From Symbiodinium natans (taxonomy: Eukaryota; Sar; Dinophyceae; Suessiales; Symbiodiniaceae), in the NCBI GenBank assembly GCA_905221605.1, contig CAJNDS010000223.1, positions 62,001 to 126,000 of the forward strand: a stretch of 64,000 bases of DNA, in the 5' to 3' direction. Position 1 is the first letter of the stretch, and each line of letters starts with the position of its first letter. The position numbers were made by a program, and so were the translations under genes. Below, piece by piece: positions 1 to 10,683 of this stretch. The notes below the pieces were generated by a model. It was not told the DNA's origin and ran no database searches. It saw only the letters and a list, made by a program, of their open reading frames with translations.

Positions 1-439
1 CACAGGTGAGGACTGACCATGGACCTGAGCTGTAGGTTTGGTCCTGCTGCCAGTGGGATTCTTGCAGCAGCACAAGCTTGATGTTCTGATATTCTGGTGT
101 TGCCAAAATGGCCAGAAGCTCATTCCAAACTCGACTCGTTATTGAACCTGCGTTCCAAGATAAAACCTCAATTTCAAATTTGTGGTGATACTGTCTGATC
201 GGCTGAAAAGATTGCTTCTCTGGCTTCTCAGAGACTGCAAATTGGTCTTCATGGGCTCCTAGAGCCTGAGCGGTCAGAAGTCGGCCTTTGTAAAGTGCTG
301 CTCCCTTCGCCAGGGCAACTTTACAAGCTCTTTGGTAGCTTCGCTTGCCGGTTTTGTTCATGGTTAGCTGACTTCGCTGCGCATGCTGCTCAGCTTCATC
401 GGGGGGCGCTACTTCCCGAAACCCTCGATTCTGATCCAT
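1..439 (-). CDS. LINE-type ORF, N-terminus with start of AP endonuclease domain (partial)
   Basis: An uninterrupted minus-strand frame runs from an ATG at 439 to the window edge (146 codons, continuing outside). The first ~75 residues are basic (MNKTGKRSYQRACK, YKGRLLTAQ). They are followed by a segment typical of the first strands of an exonuclease-endonuclease-phosphatase (APE-like) domain: VLSWNAGSITSRVW, then KLVLLQESHW. The N of WNAG and the E of LLQES are the expected metal-site residues. In non-LTR retrotransposons this endonuclease nicks the target to prime reverse transcription; RT would lie outside the window. The frame is also open upstream of the ATG up to the AAC/ACC microsatellite, so an earlier start is possible. 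A host EEP nuclease is the alternative, less likely amid so many retroelements. Confidence 0.7.
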   Translation of the reverse strand, partial: MDQNRGFREVAPPDEAEQHAQRSQLTMNKTGKRSYQRACKVALAKGAALYKGRLLTAQALGAHEDQFAVSEKPEKQSFQPIRQYHHKFEIEVLSWNAGSITSRVWNELLAILATPEYQNIKLVLLQESHWQQDQTYSSGPWSVLTC

Positions 440-526
440 GGCTGGACCCTGGGACTTGGGACCCAGGCACCCAAGAAAGCTCGCTACGGCTACGAGAAAT
501 AAAATCTCATCTTGGGCCAGAATCTT

Positions 527-605
<79 letters not shown>

Positions 606-607
606 CC

Positions 608-678
<71 letters not shown>

Positions 679-703
679 GAACAAGAACAACAACAACAAC
701 AAG

Positions 704-768
<65 letters not shown>

Positions 769-844
769 GAAGAACAACAACAAGAAGAACAACAACAACA
801 AGAAGAACAACAACAACAAGAAGAACAACAACAACAACAAGAAG

Positions 845-903
<59 letters not shown>

Positions 904-953
904 CCACAACAACAACCACAACAACAACCACAACAACAACCACAACAACAACC

Positions 954-996
<43 letters not shown>

Positions 997-1074
997 CCAC
1001 AACAACAACCACAACCACAACCACAACAGCAACAACAATAGCAACAACAATAGCAACAACAACAACAACCACAA

Positions 1075-1134
<60 letters not shown>

Positions 1135-1608
1135 CCACAACAACAACAACAACCACAACAACAACCACAACCACAACCACCACAACCACAACCACCACAA
1201 CCACAACCACCACAACAACAACAACAACCACAACCACAACCACAACCACAACCACAACCACAACCACAACCACAACCACAACCACAACCACAACCACAAC
1301 AACCACAACCACAACAACCACAACCACAACCACAACAACCACAACCACAACAACCACAACCACAACCACAACAACCACAACCACAACAACCACAACCACA
1401 ACCACAACCACAACCACAACCACAACCACAACCACAACCACAACCACAACCACAACCACAACCACAACCAAAACCACAACCACAACCACAACCACAACCA
1501 CAACCACAACCACAACCACAACCACAACCACAACCACAACCACAACCACAACCACAACCACAACCACAACCACAACCACAACCACAACCACAACCACAAC
1601 CACAACCA
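527..1608. repeat. AAC / ACCACA microsatellite (~1.1 kb)
   Basis: The plus strand is almost pure CAA repeats from 527 to about 900, with scattered CAAGAA interruptions. It grades into CAACCA and then CCACAA hexamers up to 1608. Because the unit contains no stop in most frames, several overlapping frames are open for more than 350 codons and encode only poly-Q, poly-N, poly-T, poly-L or GC dipeptides. I see no flanking start context or domain, so none of these is treated as a gene. Confidence 0.95.
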
Positions 1609-1746
1609 AGCAACCCCGACACCCCCAAACACCTTTAAACACTGAACCTCGGGCTTCCTGCAGGACCCTATGCGCCGTCTCGACGGCGTTGCGCAGCTGT
1701 CGCCGTCGTAGGTGCGGGGTGAGGAACATCTTGCAGAGTTTCGGCG

Positions 1747-1806
1747 GTTTAGGGTTTACGGTTTCAAGGGTTAAGGGTTAAGGGTTTAGGGTTTAGGGTT
1801 TAGGGT
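1747..1806 (+). repeat. Interstitial telomere-like TTTAGGG tract (degenerate)
   Basis: Short run of TTTAGGG with GGTTAAGG variants; further single copies lie at 1856-1872. Orientation is G-rich strand on plus. Confidence 0.85.
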
Positions 1807-1872
1807 ATAGCGCTCATGGTTTAGGATTGCTGGGGCTTAGTGTTTGCGCAGGGCTAGGGTTTAGGGTTTAAG

Positions 1873-3015
1873 TGTCATAGGCTATTAGCACCCCCCCCCC
1901 AACCCCCCCCCCTCAGTAGCCATCAAAGTGGCTTTCGATGCTCAGCAACCCTCACCAATTAAGACGACGAAGGGGTCTGGGGGTTTAGGTGGCAGATTAT
2001 GAACAATGAACCCCCTCTCTCCCTCAACAGTTAGTTCAAGGAACTCATGGGTGGCAGCGAGAGCAAGGACATCTGGACTTGGTTCGACCTTCCCATGGTG
2101 TCCTAGCCACCCTCGGGTCTAACATCCTAAGAAGCACGCAGGCTGATTTGACGCCATCGAGTGCTTGGGTTTTTGGGGGCTTCGGGGGTGCAAACAGGTA
2201 GGCAACTCGATTTTTTGACTCGATTCCCTACTGCTCCCCAGGACTAACCTTGCCCAAGGTTCCCGAGGGCCTCTCAAACCTTACCTGTATGCTAAGTTTT
2301 GTGAGGGGAAAGGCTGAACTTGTTGGTTCTTAAGCGGCTTTTTTTCGTACCCCCAAGGGTTAGAAGCTACCTATTCAACGCATCGGAAGGAGTTCAGGGC
2401 CGTTGGTTGGGCCATAAACATGACCTCCGACAAGTACTGAATAAGCCATAGTGAAGGAAACTACGAAACAATTCATGGGCCGACCTAGCTCAGACACGAA
2501 CACGCCTAAGCCCTAAACCCTAAACCCTGCACGGCGTCGTGGGCTGTAGTCTTGCCTCGGTCATGGGAATGTCTTTCAAGGCTCTGCAGAAGGGTGTTTA
2601 AGACTTAGTCCTGAGGACTAGCTCCCTAAACCCTAAACCCTAAACCCTGAACCCTGAACCCTAAACCCTAAACCCTAAACAACTCGCCTGCGCCCGCGGA
2701 GGCAGCACAGGGAATGCAGGTGACGTAGCGACCACCTGCCAGAAGATCGTGTCTAGGTAGTCTACTAGACCCGGGAGTAACCTAGGGGTTTCGGTTTAAG
2801 GGTTCAGATAGCGTGACGACAATTTTCTTCAATCAAAATGTCCAAAACAACGAATCACTTTGTTTGCATAATGTGAGACCCTGCCTGCGCTTGCAGCGGC
2901 CGCGGCCGCAGAAGCAGCTGGGACTCCTGTGCTGAGTCTTCAATTCAAAAGTACGACGGGTTTCAACAATATTCATTTGCTTTGAAACACGCTTTGCACA
3001 GCATTGAAAAAGCTT
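1873..3015. other. Non-coding stretch with two small CCCTAAA tracts
   Basis: No convincing open frame. CCCTAAA copies lie at 2511-2528 and 2624-2680, the latter with CCCTGAA variants (G-rich strand on minus). A C-rich run sits near 1890-1912. Otherwise I see nothing. Confidence 0.6.
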
Positions 3016-3287
3016 AGAAAGCTTTCTTTCTTTCTTGTTCTCATTGTTTTCTTTTCATGAGTTCTTTCTTTCTTTCCTTCTTTCTGGCTTTCTTTCATCT
3101 AATTATTTCTTTCCTTCTTTATTTCTTGATGTATTGGTTTCTTTTTTTTCTTTCGTTATTTCTTCCTTCTTTCCTTCTTTCCTTCTCCTCTCTCCTTCTC
3201 TCCTTCTCTCCTTCTCTCCTTCTCTCCTTCTCTCCTTCTTTCCTTCTTTCCTTCTTTCTTTCTTTCTTTCATGCTTTCTTCCTCTCT
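3016..3287. repeat. Polypyrimidine CTTT/CTCCTT simple repeat
   Basis: Plus strand is nearly pure C/T: TTTC units, then a regular TTCTCTCC block near 3182-3240, then TTTC again. Open frames across it encode only F/S/L or K/R/E low complexity. Confidence 0.9.
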
Positions 3288-4938
3288 TTTCTTTTGTCAA
3301 AACCTACAAGAAGTAACGATTTCCTGTGAAAATACAGGGGGAATGGAGGTTATCGCACGAAAAACCAAGAAAATGAACCAATTCCTCTGGAAATATAGAG
3401 GAAATGGTGGTTTTCCTAGGAGAAACCAAGAAAATCGACAACAAAACTATTATTGCACTTCGAACATCCCGATTTGGATTTCAGGGAGTCTCTGGGGTTG
3501 GGCACTCCAGGGCATGCATGAGGTTGGGCACTCCAGGGAGTCTCTGTCCAGTGTGTCCCCGCCGCTGCTGACATCAAGGTAGGCGGCATGGATGGCGCCT
3601 GGGATCCCACAGCCATGGTTCCGTCTGCGCGAAATGCTGCCACCGCCGCAGGCCACAAGATGCAGTAAGCTCAGGACCAGAGTTGCAGCCGCCGATCACA
3701 ACCCGAAGGGAGTAGCGTCCAGCCGACACTGTCGATGACAACCTCCGAAGACTTGTGGGCAGCGCCCTCATGATCACTCATGTCCCGTTTTTATAAGCTT
3801 GAAGAAACCCGTGTCTTTTCCATTACCCGGAGCGGAACCCTAGGGTTTTTTCGTCCCTAAACCCTAAACAAAAGTTCCCTAAAGCCGCCATCCACCTCAT
3901 CCCGAGGGGGGAGACAGCCGCACAGCAGTTCGAGGTCGTCGTCAGCTCCCGGAGCAGCGTGGAGCGCTCCGCGTCCCAGAGCCGGAGGGTTCCCACGGCG
4001 TCCCCTGCGACTTGGGGAAAGAAGCGCCTCTTGTAAGAAAGAAGGGCACCCCAAAAGGGCCGATAACTAGAATCCCAGATGTGCATCGTCCAGAGTCGTG
4101 CTTTACACAAGATTTGCCTTGATTTGCCTTGGGGGGCTTACCGGACTGGCGCAGGCTGGGGACTTCACTGGGCCTGAGATGACAACAGGCGGGCCTTCGC
4201 AGATGAGCCCCTGGTCCCCCAACGTGGCCAAAGCGAGGATAACTGCAGAGCAGCCGCCACCGCCTGTGGCAAGGGCAACGTCTGCTTGGATGAAATGGCC
4301 GGGCCACAAACAGCCCAGCCTGAGCCCAGAACGGCTTTGCTGCCGTGCTGAACTGAAGCGGCATCCCACGCGCGAATTCGCCCATAGGCATCTCCAGAGT
4401 AGAGGGCCTCAAAGTTCTTTCAAGTCTCGGCCCAACACGAACACAAGAGGTGAACGGCCTTGGAAGTGGCGCAGGCATCTCCAAAGCAGGTGTAGAACCA
4501 GTCAGATCAATCAAAATAGGGGTTCCCCTTTGTACCCCCAAGGCCCTCACTGTACAGACGCTCTTCAAGAAAACACATGGGTTTCAACAACTCCCATCTA
4601 ATCCTACACTGTCCTACACCAATGCCCAACCCCTAAACCCAAACGAGTCACTTTGTAGGGCGCAGGGTCCGCGAACGGCTGTCCCGACTGATCCGTCCCA
4701 CGCAGCCATGTTCCGTTCGAGACAACCTTGTATTTCTGCTCGGCCTCAGGTACAGTCCCAAAAAGAGTCCACGTGCCTAAAGAGCAAAGTAATCCGGCCA
4801 TCAAAATCCACCACGTGTGCTCTCTAGAGGCAGTTGGGGTATTGGGGGGTTTACGAGAATGAGGGACGCTTAGTTTAAATCCCCAAAGAGTAAAACCCCA
4901 ATAAGGTATCCCTAGTATCGTAAACCCCGCAAACCCGA
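3288..4938. other. No recognisable gene
   Basis: Several short open frames exist on both strands (up to about 208 codons on minus, 3942-4568) but they overlap each other and show no domain or conserved motif. A near-duplicate phrase (gttgggcactccaggg) occurs at 3496 and 3523. Confidence 0.5.
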
Positions 4939-4948
4939 AACCCCGCAA

Positions 4949-4994
4949 ACCCTAAACCCTAAACCCTAAACCCCAAACCCCAAACCCCAAACCC
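4949..4994 (-). repeat. Interstitial telomere-like CCCTAAA/CCCCAAA tract
   Basis: Head-to-tail CCCTAAA passing into CCCCAAA heptamers. Its C-rich strand is on plus, opposite to the tract at 5118. Confidence 0.9.
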
Positions 4995-5117
4995 TACGGA
5001 AGGTACCTGCAAGTTCACGACGGGTGCCTCTACCTGGGTTACAAGTTATCGTGGTTGCACAGCAGCGGCAGCCTGCCTTGAAATACATCCTTGCTACAAA
5101 CCATCTGATAATTAATA

Positions 5118-5229
5118 AGGGTTTAGGGTTTAGGGTTTAGGGTTTAGGGTTTAGGGTTTAGGGTTTAGGGTTTAGGGTTTAGGGTTTAGGGTTTAGGGTT
5201 TAGGGTTTAGGGTTTAGGGTTTAGGGTTG
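5118..5229 (+). repeat. Interstitial telomere-like tract, ~15 perfect TTTAGGG copies
   Basis: About 110 bp of perfect TTTAGGG, the cleanest telomere-type array in the window. TTTAGGG is the telomere unit of many plants, dinoflagellates and other alveolates. Confidence 0.95.
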
Positions 5230-6123
5230 GTTACTTTTAGAAGGGAGCCTTGAACTCACAAAAAAAGGGGAAAAAGGGTGCCACGCCCTGCTGGCCTCAG
5301 GTACAATATAGGTTTCACCCGTGAAGAGCTCCGTAGCATAGGTGATCTCACCTTGGCAGGTGCACGTCTCCTGCCTTGGTTGTCCAGCTCGCACGCCTCA
5401 CCCAACGAGCCATAAAAGTATAAGCAATGCTAGAAAAAATGTAACAGCGCAGTAATACTAGCACACCTACTCCCTACACCCTGTAGAGTTTTAAGGGTTT
5501 AAGCGTTCCAAGCTGCTCTTTTGAGCACCAGTACGTGCCAGCGCAAGCTGCCATCATCTCAGTCAGGAAACCGGCGGCTCACTCAAAAGCATGCTCCCTG
5601 CCTTATCTCGGAGATATGTGGTGGTTCTGCGTTGAGGGCTTAAGGTGTGAGTGGCAAGGACAGCAGGCTCGTAGGGTTTTTACGGCTTTGGGACATTGCG
5701 TTTAGACGGCAGCTTATGGTCGGCGTGGCAAGTGCAGTGTTCTCTAGCTCTACCTCTGCTCTACCCATGCCTTCAGTTCCAGGTACCCAAAAAGTGGGTT
5801 GCTCAGAAAGTACCGGCTCCTTGTTGATTCCCAGACTCTCCTGGCCATTGGGGAATCCAGAAAAAAACATACCCCCAAAAACAGACAAAACCTCACTCCT
5901 AAACTCAAAACCCTAAAACTTAAAACCCTAAATCCTAAACCCCACACCCTACACCCCAAAACCCCTAAGCCACATATTCTTCAGTGGGCCTTGTAGCCGG
6001 AGCAGGTGCTCATCACGCTCGGGTTGCTATTGAGGCAGCTGACTCCTGTCATGCATTCTCCCACCACTCCAAGTCTACTCGAAGCGAAGGTTTCCCTACT
6101 TGAAGAGTTCCCGGGAAATTAGG
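5230..6123. other. No gene seen
   Basis: Contains degenerate CCCTAAA-like copies near 5900-5965. Short open frames around 5640-5996 overlap on both strands and are not convincing. Confidence 0.5.
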
Positions 6124-6190
6124 GCCCTAAACTCTCCAAACCCTAAACCCTAAACCCTAAACCCCAAACCCCAAACCCTAAACCCCAAAC
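6124..6190 (-). repeat. Interstitial telomere-like CCCTAAA tract
   Basis: CCCTAAA and CCCCAAA heptamers, C-rich strand on plus; followed within ~110 bp by an oppositely oriented array. Confidence 0.85.
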
Positions 6191-6295
6191 TTTCGGCGGG
6201 TTTTTTTCAGGAGGTCGCGGACTCGACTCCTGCAGCGAGGACTTCGCAGCGCGCCGCGCGCCAAGAAGCCGAGGTGGCCCAAGGTTGCGCCTTCC

Positions 6296-6716
6296 GGGTT
6301 TAGGGTTCAGGGTTTAGGGTTTGGGGTTGAGGGTTTGGGGTTTAGGGTTTAGGGTTTGGGGTTTAGGGTTTAGGGTTTGGGGTTTAGGGTTTAGGGTTTG
6401 GGGTTTAGGGTTTGGGGTTTAGGGTTTGGGGTTTGGGGTTTAGGGTTTTTGGGGTTTAGGGGGGTTTAGGGGTTTGGGGTTCAGGGTTTGGGGGGTTTGG
6501 GGTTTGGGGTTTAGGGTTTGGGGTTTAGGGTTTAGGTTTAGGGTTTGGGGTTTAGGGTTCAGGGTTTAGGGTTTGGGGTTAGGGTTTAGGGTTTGGGGTT
6601 TAGGGTTTAGGGTTTGGGGTTAAGGGTTTTGGGTCTGGGGTTTAGGGTTTAGGGTTTGGGGTTAAGGGTTTTGGGGGTTTAGGGTTCAGGGGTTGGTTTG
6701 CGGTGCAGGGTTTAGG
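6296..6716 (+). repeat. Long degenerate TTTAGGG/TTTGGGG array
   Basis: About 420 bp alternating between TTTAGGG and TTTGGGG heptamers with sporadic TTCAGGG and slips. The alternation gives higher-order doublets (TTTGGGG TTTAGGG TTTAGGG). No coding frame. Confidence 0.9.
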
Positions 6717-6764
6717 GTTCCCGCTGCAGGACACCGAGTTCTGTGGCTTGATGGTACTTAGTAA

Positions 6765-6871
6765 CCCAGGTTTAGGGTTTATGGTTTAGGGTTTAGGGTT
6801 TAGGGTTTAGGGTTTAGGCTTTAGGGTTGGGGTTTGGGGTTTGGGGTTTGGGGTTTGGGGTTTGGGGTTTA
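6765..6871 (+). repeat. TTTAGGG tract switching to TTTGGGG
   Basis: About seven TTTAGGG copies followed by about seven TTTGGGG copies; the variant block is pure, suggesting separate local expansion. Confidence 0.9.
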
Positions 6872-6976
6872 GGGGCCCATGGGCGCGCCTTTTGAACAAG
6901 TTGCCCCGCCATAAACATGCCTCGCTCCGAGCGGGGGCTGTGCTTGGAGGTTCAGGGTACTGATAACTGATTGGAA

Positions 6977-7070
6977 GGGTTTAGGGTTTAGGGTTTAATT
7001 AGGGTTTAGGGTTTAGGGTTTAGGGTTTAGGTTTTAGGGTTTAGGGTTTAGGGTTTAGGGTTTAGGGTTC
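6977..7070 (+). repeat. Interstitial TTTAGGG tract
   Basis: TTTAGGG copies with one interruption (TTTAATTAGGG). Faces the CCCTAAA tract at 7258 in head-to-head orientation. Confidence 0.9.
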
Positions 7071-7257
7071 TAACCCACTTCTAAGCCCCTTAAGTACCCT
7101 AATAGGGTCAAAATTGGGTGAAAAGTGCAGTGCGCAGTTGCTAAGTACCATGAACCCCCAAGTAACCACTTCATACATCTACCCTACAAGGGTTGTACTT
7201 TTCCTTAGAAGCCAAAAAGTATATAGTTTCAAACGTGTTGCAAAACGATTCCATCCC

Positions 7258-7440
7258 CCAACTCTAAAGCCCAAACCCTGAACCATAAACCATAAGCCCT
7301 AAACCCTGAGCCCTAAATCCTAAACTCTAAACTCTAAAGCCCAAACCCTGAACCATAAACCCTAAGCCTTAAACCCTAAACCCTAAATCCTAAACCCTAA
7401 ACCCTAAACCCCAAACCCTAAACCCTAAACCCTAAATCCT
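7258..7440 (-). repeat. Degenerate CCCTAAA tract
   Basis: CCCTAAA, CCCTGAA, CCATAAA and CTCTAAA variants with an internally duplicated block (tctaaagcccaaaccctgaa occurs at ~7263 and ~7334). Another short run is at 7558-7590. Confidence 0.85.
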
Positions 7441-7590
7441 TGGCCCAGCTGCCGGACGCTGGGAGCACAAGGGCGAGCCAAGAACAGAAGCAGCAGCACT
7501 TGCACCGGTCAAACTCCCGCCTGAATTCCAGATACCTGTGCGAGGTGTTCCCGGGCCAAACCCTAAACCCTAAACCCTAAACCCTAAACC

Positions 7591-8513
7591 TGTTGGGGGG
7601 AAGCACTCAGTAAGAAAAAAGGAAGCCACTATGTGTTTAGGGCTTCTTGCTAGCCCCGGAACCATATTTGAATAAGGGCACCCTGCTCTGGGTTGGTTAC
7701 TTTACAAGGGAACCCATAGCCAAAAAACATGGTAAAGGGTACCGATGGGCAGACAGGGCGTATCCTCGATTCTTTGTAGAGACTGCATAACGATGTTAAA
7801 AGCAAGCAAATTTTGATTGTGACGCACCGCGGGCGTGGTGCAAATCACTCACAGCAACCTTGCACTCTGTGTTGTAACCGTAGGTGACTGCAAGCGTTGT
7901 ACGCAGAAGATTGATTTTCCACTTTTCGCCATATGTAGCAGCAAGCACCAACAACAATAAGAGACATATACTAGACCCAAGAGTAACCTAGGAATCCAAA
8001 GGGTGCCCTTTTTGGGTTTAAAAGAACAAGAAGCATCCAGGCACGGCTTGTTGAGAGCCTGGCATTGAAAATCGCAAGAAGATTAGTCGAACATACTCGA
8101 AATGGTCAGCTCTCAAATTTATGGCCCCTGTTTGGGTCGCCTACATATTCGCAGTCGCCTTGCAATAGTAATCCAAAAAAGAGACCATAAGGTAGAGAAT
8201 CACCAAATGTACTTGCGGTGCTTTTCCATAGAACTGTATATGGCATAGCAGCAAAGAGTGGTCTAGGATGCTTGTTTTGTTGTGAGGACAGAGGCTTTGT
8301 GCAAAGTAGCCTGGGTCTTATATGCGAGGAAATCACACTGAGTTGCATGACCAGTTACGCGTATACGAAAAATGAGATGGTATTTTGAGTAGCTGCTACA
8401 TCCGTTTGGGTCAAGCTGTTGTTGAGAAGGCCATACTATTTGAACTGGGTGCAAATGTGCTTCTGACTTTTGATGCAGGTTTCAGCTTCCATGGACTGCT
8501 AGCTTCCGTCACC
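7591..8513. other. No recognisable gene
   Basis: Two overlapping minus frames (8106-8454) of 60-80 codons have no recognisable motif. Confidence 0.5.
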
Positions 8514-8567
8514 CAAACCCTAAACCCTAAACCCTAAACCCCAAACCCTAAACCCTAAACCCTAAAA
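8514..8567 (-). repeat. CCCTAAA tract
   Basis: Six to seven CCCTAAA heptamers with one CCCCAAA. Confidence 0.85.
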
Positions 8568-8718
8568 TCGGCGCATAAAGCTTCATGAAATCAGCTTCTT
8601 CACTAGCCCCAAGAGTAAACTAGGAATGGAAAGAGTGCCCCTTTTGGGTTTAACAGGTCGTAGTAGCCCTGAACCGTGCACCCTAAACCCAAAAAAAAAC
8701 TGAATAGGGGCCTGCTCT

Positions 8719-8826
8719 GGGGGTTTAGGGTTTAGGGTTTAGGGTTTAGGGTTCAGGGTTCAGGGTTCAGGGTTTAGGGTTTAGGGCTTAGGGTTTAGGG
8801 TTCGGGGTTTGGGTTTGGGGTTAGGG
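8719..8826 (+). repeat. TTTAGGG/TTCAGGG tract
   Basis: TTTAGGG copies with a block of TTCAGGG variants, about 150 bp after an oppositely oriented tract at 8514. Short CCCTAAA runs follow at 8913-8944 and 9484-9526. Confidence 0.85.
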
Positions 8827-8940
8827 CTTATCTTCGATATTTTGCCGTATGATGACTACACTGTTTTACTCGCTACAACCCTGCCTTCCTGGAGGGCTAT
8901 TGCTATCTGTCCCTAAACCCTAAACCCTAAAACCTAAACC

Positions 8941-9397
8941 CTACACCCTGAATCTTTGAGGTTTTCCGTCTTTTGTGAACTTTGAAACCAATCTGGAGGT
9001 AACGACTTTCATATCTTCAAAGACAGAGGGCGCGTCATTGAAATCGAAACACGAAAATTGAAGGCCGTGTATGTTGTGGTTTTTGCTGATCGTCATTGGT
9101 CCCTTTGGGGCCTTCGACGAAGCGGTACGATAGGGTTCGGAATAAAATATTACTGGTATTCCATTGTACAAGAATAATCCCCAAGACCCTTATTGCAATT
9201 CTTCAGGCTCCCATATTACTTCTTTCAGCATGCTCTTTTGCAATCGGGATTTTTCTCTGATCAACGTTTCAAAAGGCATTCCCTTAGCAATGCCGAGCGA
9301 ACAGGGATCTTGGGTGAGAAACCGGGGCGTTTGCCAGCCAATCAGGATACACATGAACGAAGATGCTCCAAAGTAGCTTGTACTTGGAAACGTGCCT
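8941..9397 (-). pseudogene. Possible gene remnant in two open segments
   Basis: Two adjacent minus-strand frames have protein-like composition. 9397-9196 includes MCILIGWQTPRFLTQD and GIAKGMPFETLIREKSR and ends at TAA. 9171-8941 includes VIFYSEPYR and FEDMKVVTSRLVSKFT. They are in different frames, 25 bp apart. I do not recognise the family. They could be exons of one gene, pieces of an old element, or chance. Telomere-like tracts flank both sides. Confidence 0.25.
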
Positions 9398-9529
9398 TAG
9401 AGTTGTGACATGTGTCAATTTCATTCAGGCTTTCATGGCGCACCTTCGCCTGCTTTTTTCAAGAAATGCTCATTTGGAAACCTTAGACCCTAAACCCCAA
9501 ACCCTATACCCTAAACCCTCAACCCTAGG

Positions 9530-10683
9530 CCTAAATTCGACCCAGATACTTGTTGATGCCAGTGCGCAGATCTGCACACTTGCTTTCTAGCCACAGCTGC
9601 GCCATTGCGAGGGGTCCCAGTCTGTTGTCTGCCAAAGGCCGCGCTACGCCTAAAGACGTCATCCGTGGTGTTGACATGACTCACCGAGGGTCCGCTTGCA
9701 GTGCCATGTTGACTGAAGAGGACTTGTGAACATGCTAGTCCGCGAAAGTCGGTAGTGTGGCTCCGACCGGACAGTCTTGCGCTGAATATGCGTCTTGCAC
9801 TGAAGCTGCAAAACCCGTGACGCGATCGGCAAAAGGCACGCTGGGGGTCTGAGAATGCAGCCGCTGACAGCACTTAAAAGCGATTAACACTCTAGAAGCA
9901 GCGTAGACGCTGCCTACTTTGGAGGACCCCACAGTTTGAGCCAAGCCCTGAAGCCTAAAGCCATCCTAAAGCCCGACAGCATCGAGGGATATACAGGTTC
10001 GCAAGATAGGCCGTAGGCTCGGCTTCAAGCAACGGAGCAACCTTGAGGGATCAGGCTCAGAAAATAAATATGAGGATGGGGTTCTGATGGTTTTCGGGTT
10101 TGGGACTGCTTGGTGCTTGGGGCTAGGGCGGCTGTCGCAAAAGGAAGGAACCCTGAGCAGCCTGTGCAAACAAGACATGGCAAGTGGCCCTGACAGCCTG
10201 AAACCCCAACCCGAAGCCCTAAACTCCAACACCTCGGGCGCCAAACTGGCAGGGGAAGAGGTGCTTATGTCGAGGCGCACCTCGAATCGGCTGCAGGGAG
10301 CTTGAGGCGGCAAGTGCCACCAGCTCCAGCTCAAAGCTTAAACTTATGACACATGGGCCTAAACATGCAATTCATGTCAAGTCGTTTTCGAAAGCCCCAC
10401 TTCAGCCTGGGTCTAGAGAGTGCCGCAGAAGGCCGTCAATGGCCTGGGTCTCAAGAGGCGAAGCCGCTTTGAGGCTCCTGGATCCTATGTGGTGCTCTGC
10501 CTGCTGTGCCTCTTATACGGCCCCACACCAGGAACATTGCCCCACAAGGGGCTCAAGCTTCTTCGTGAGTTTCAAGTGCCGGTTCCTGGAGGGCTCAGGA
10601 TCGCGGGTCTGCCGCACCCCTAAGAACTAAATTCGCCTCGGCTTCCTGCCGAGAAGCGTTTGGAGCAAGCAGACCCGGATCGG
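9530..10683. other. No recognisable gene
   Basis: Overlapping open frames of about 70-120 codons on both strands (9511-9873 minus, 9966-10334 minus, 10346-10630 plus) lack motifs. Nothing further seen. Confidence 0.5.

Noticed and set aside
105-125. GCCAAAATGGC as a spliced-leader remnant
   Set aside because: The 11-base match lies inside the LINE endonuclease reading frame and is near-palindromic; the flanks do not extend the leader.
490-1781. Long open frames in five frames (poly-Q, poly-N, poly-T, poly-L, GC repeats)
   Set aside because: They are produced by the AAC/ACC microsatellite in all registers; no domain, start context or flanking coding sequence supports a protein.
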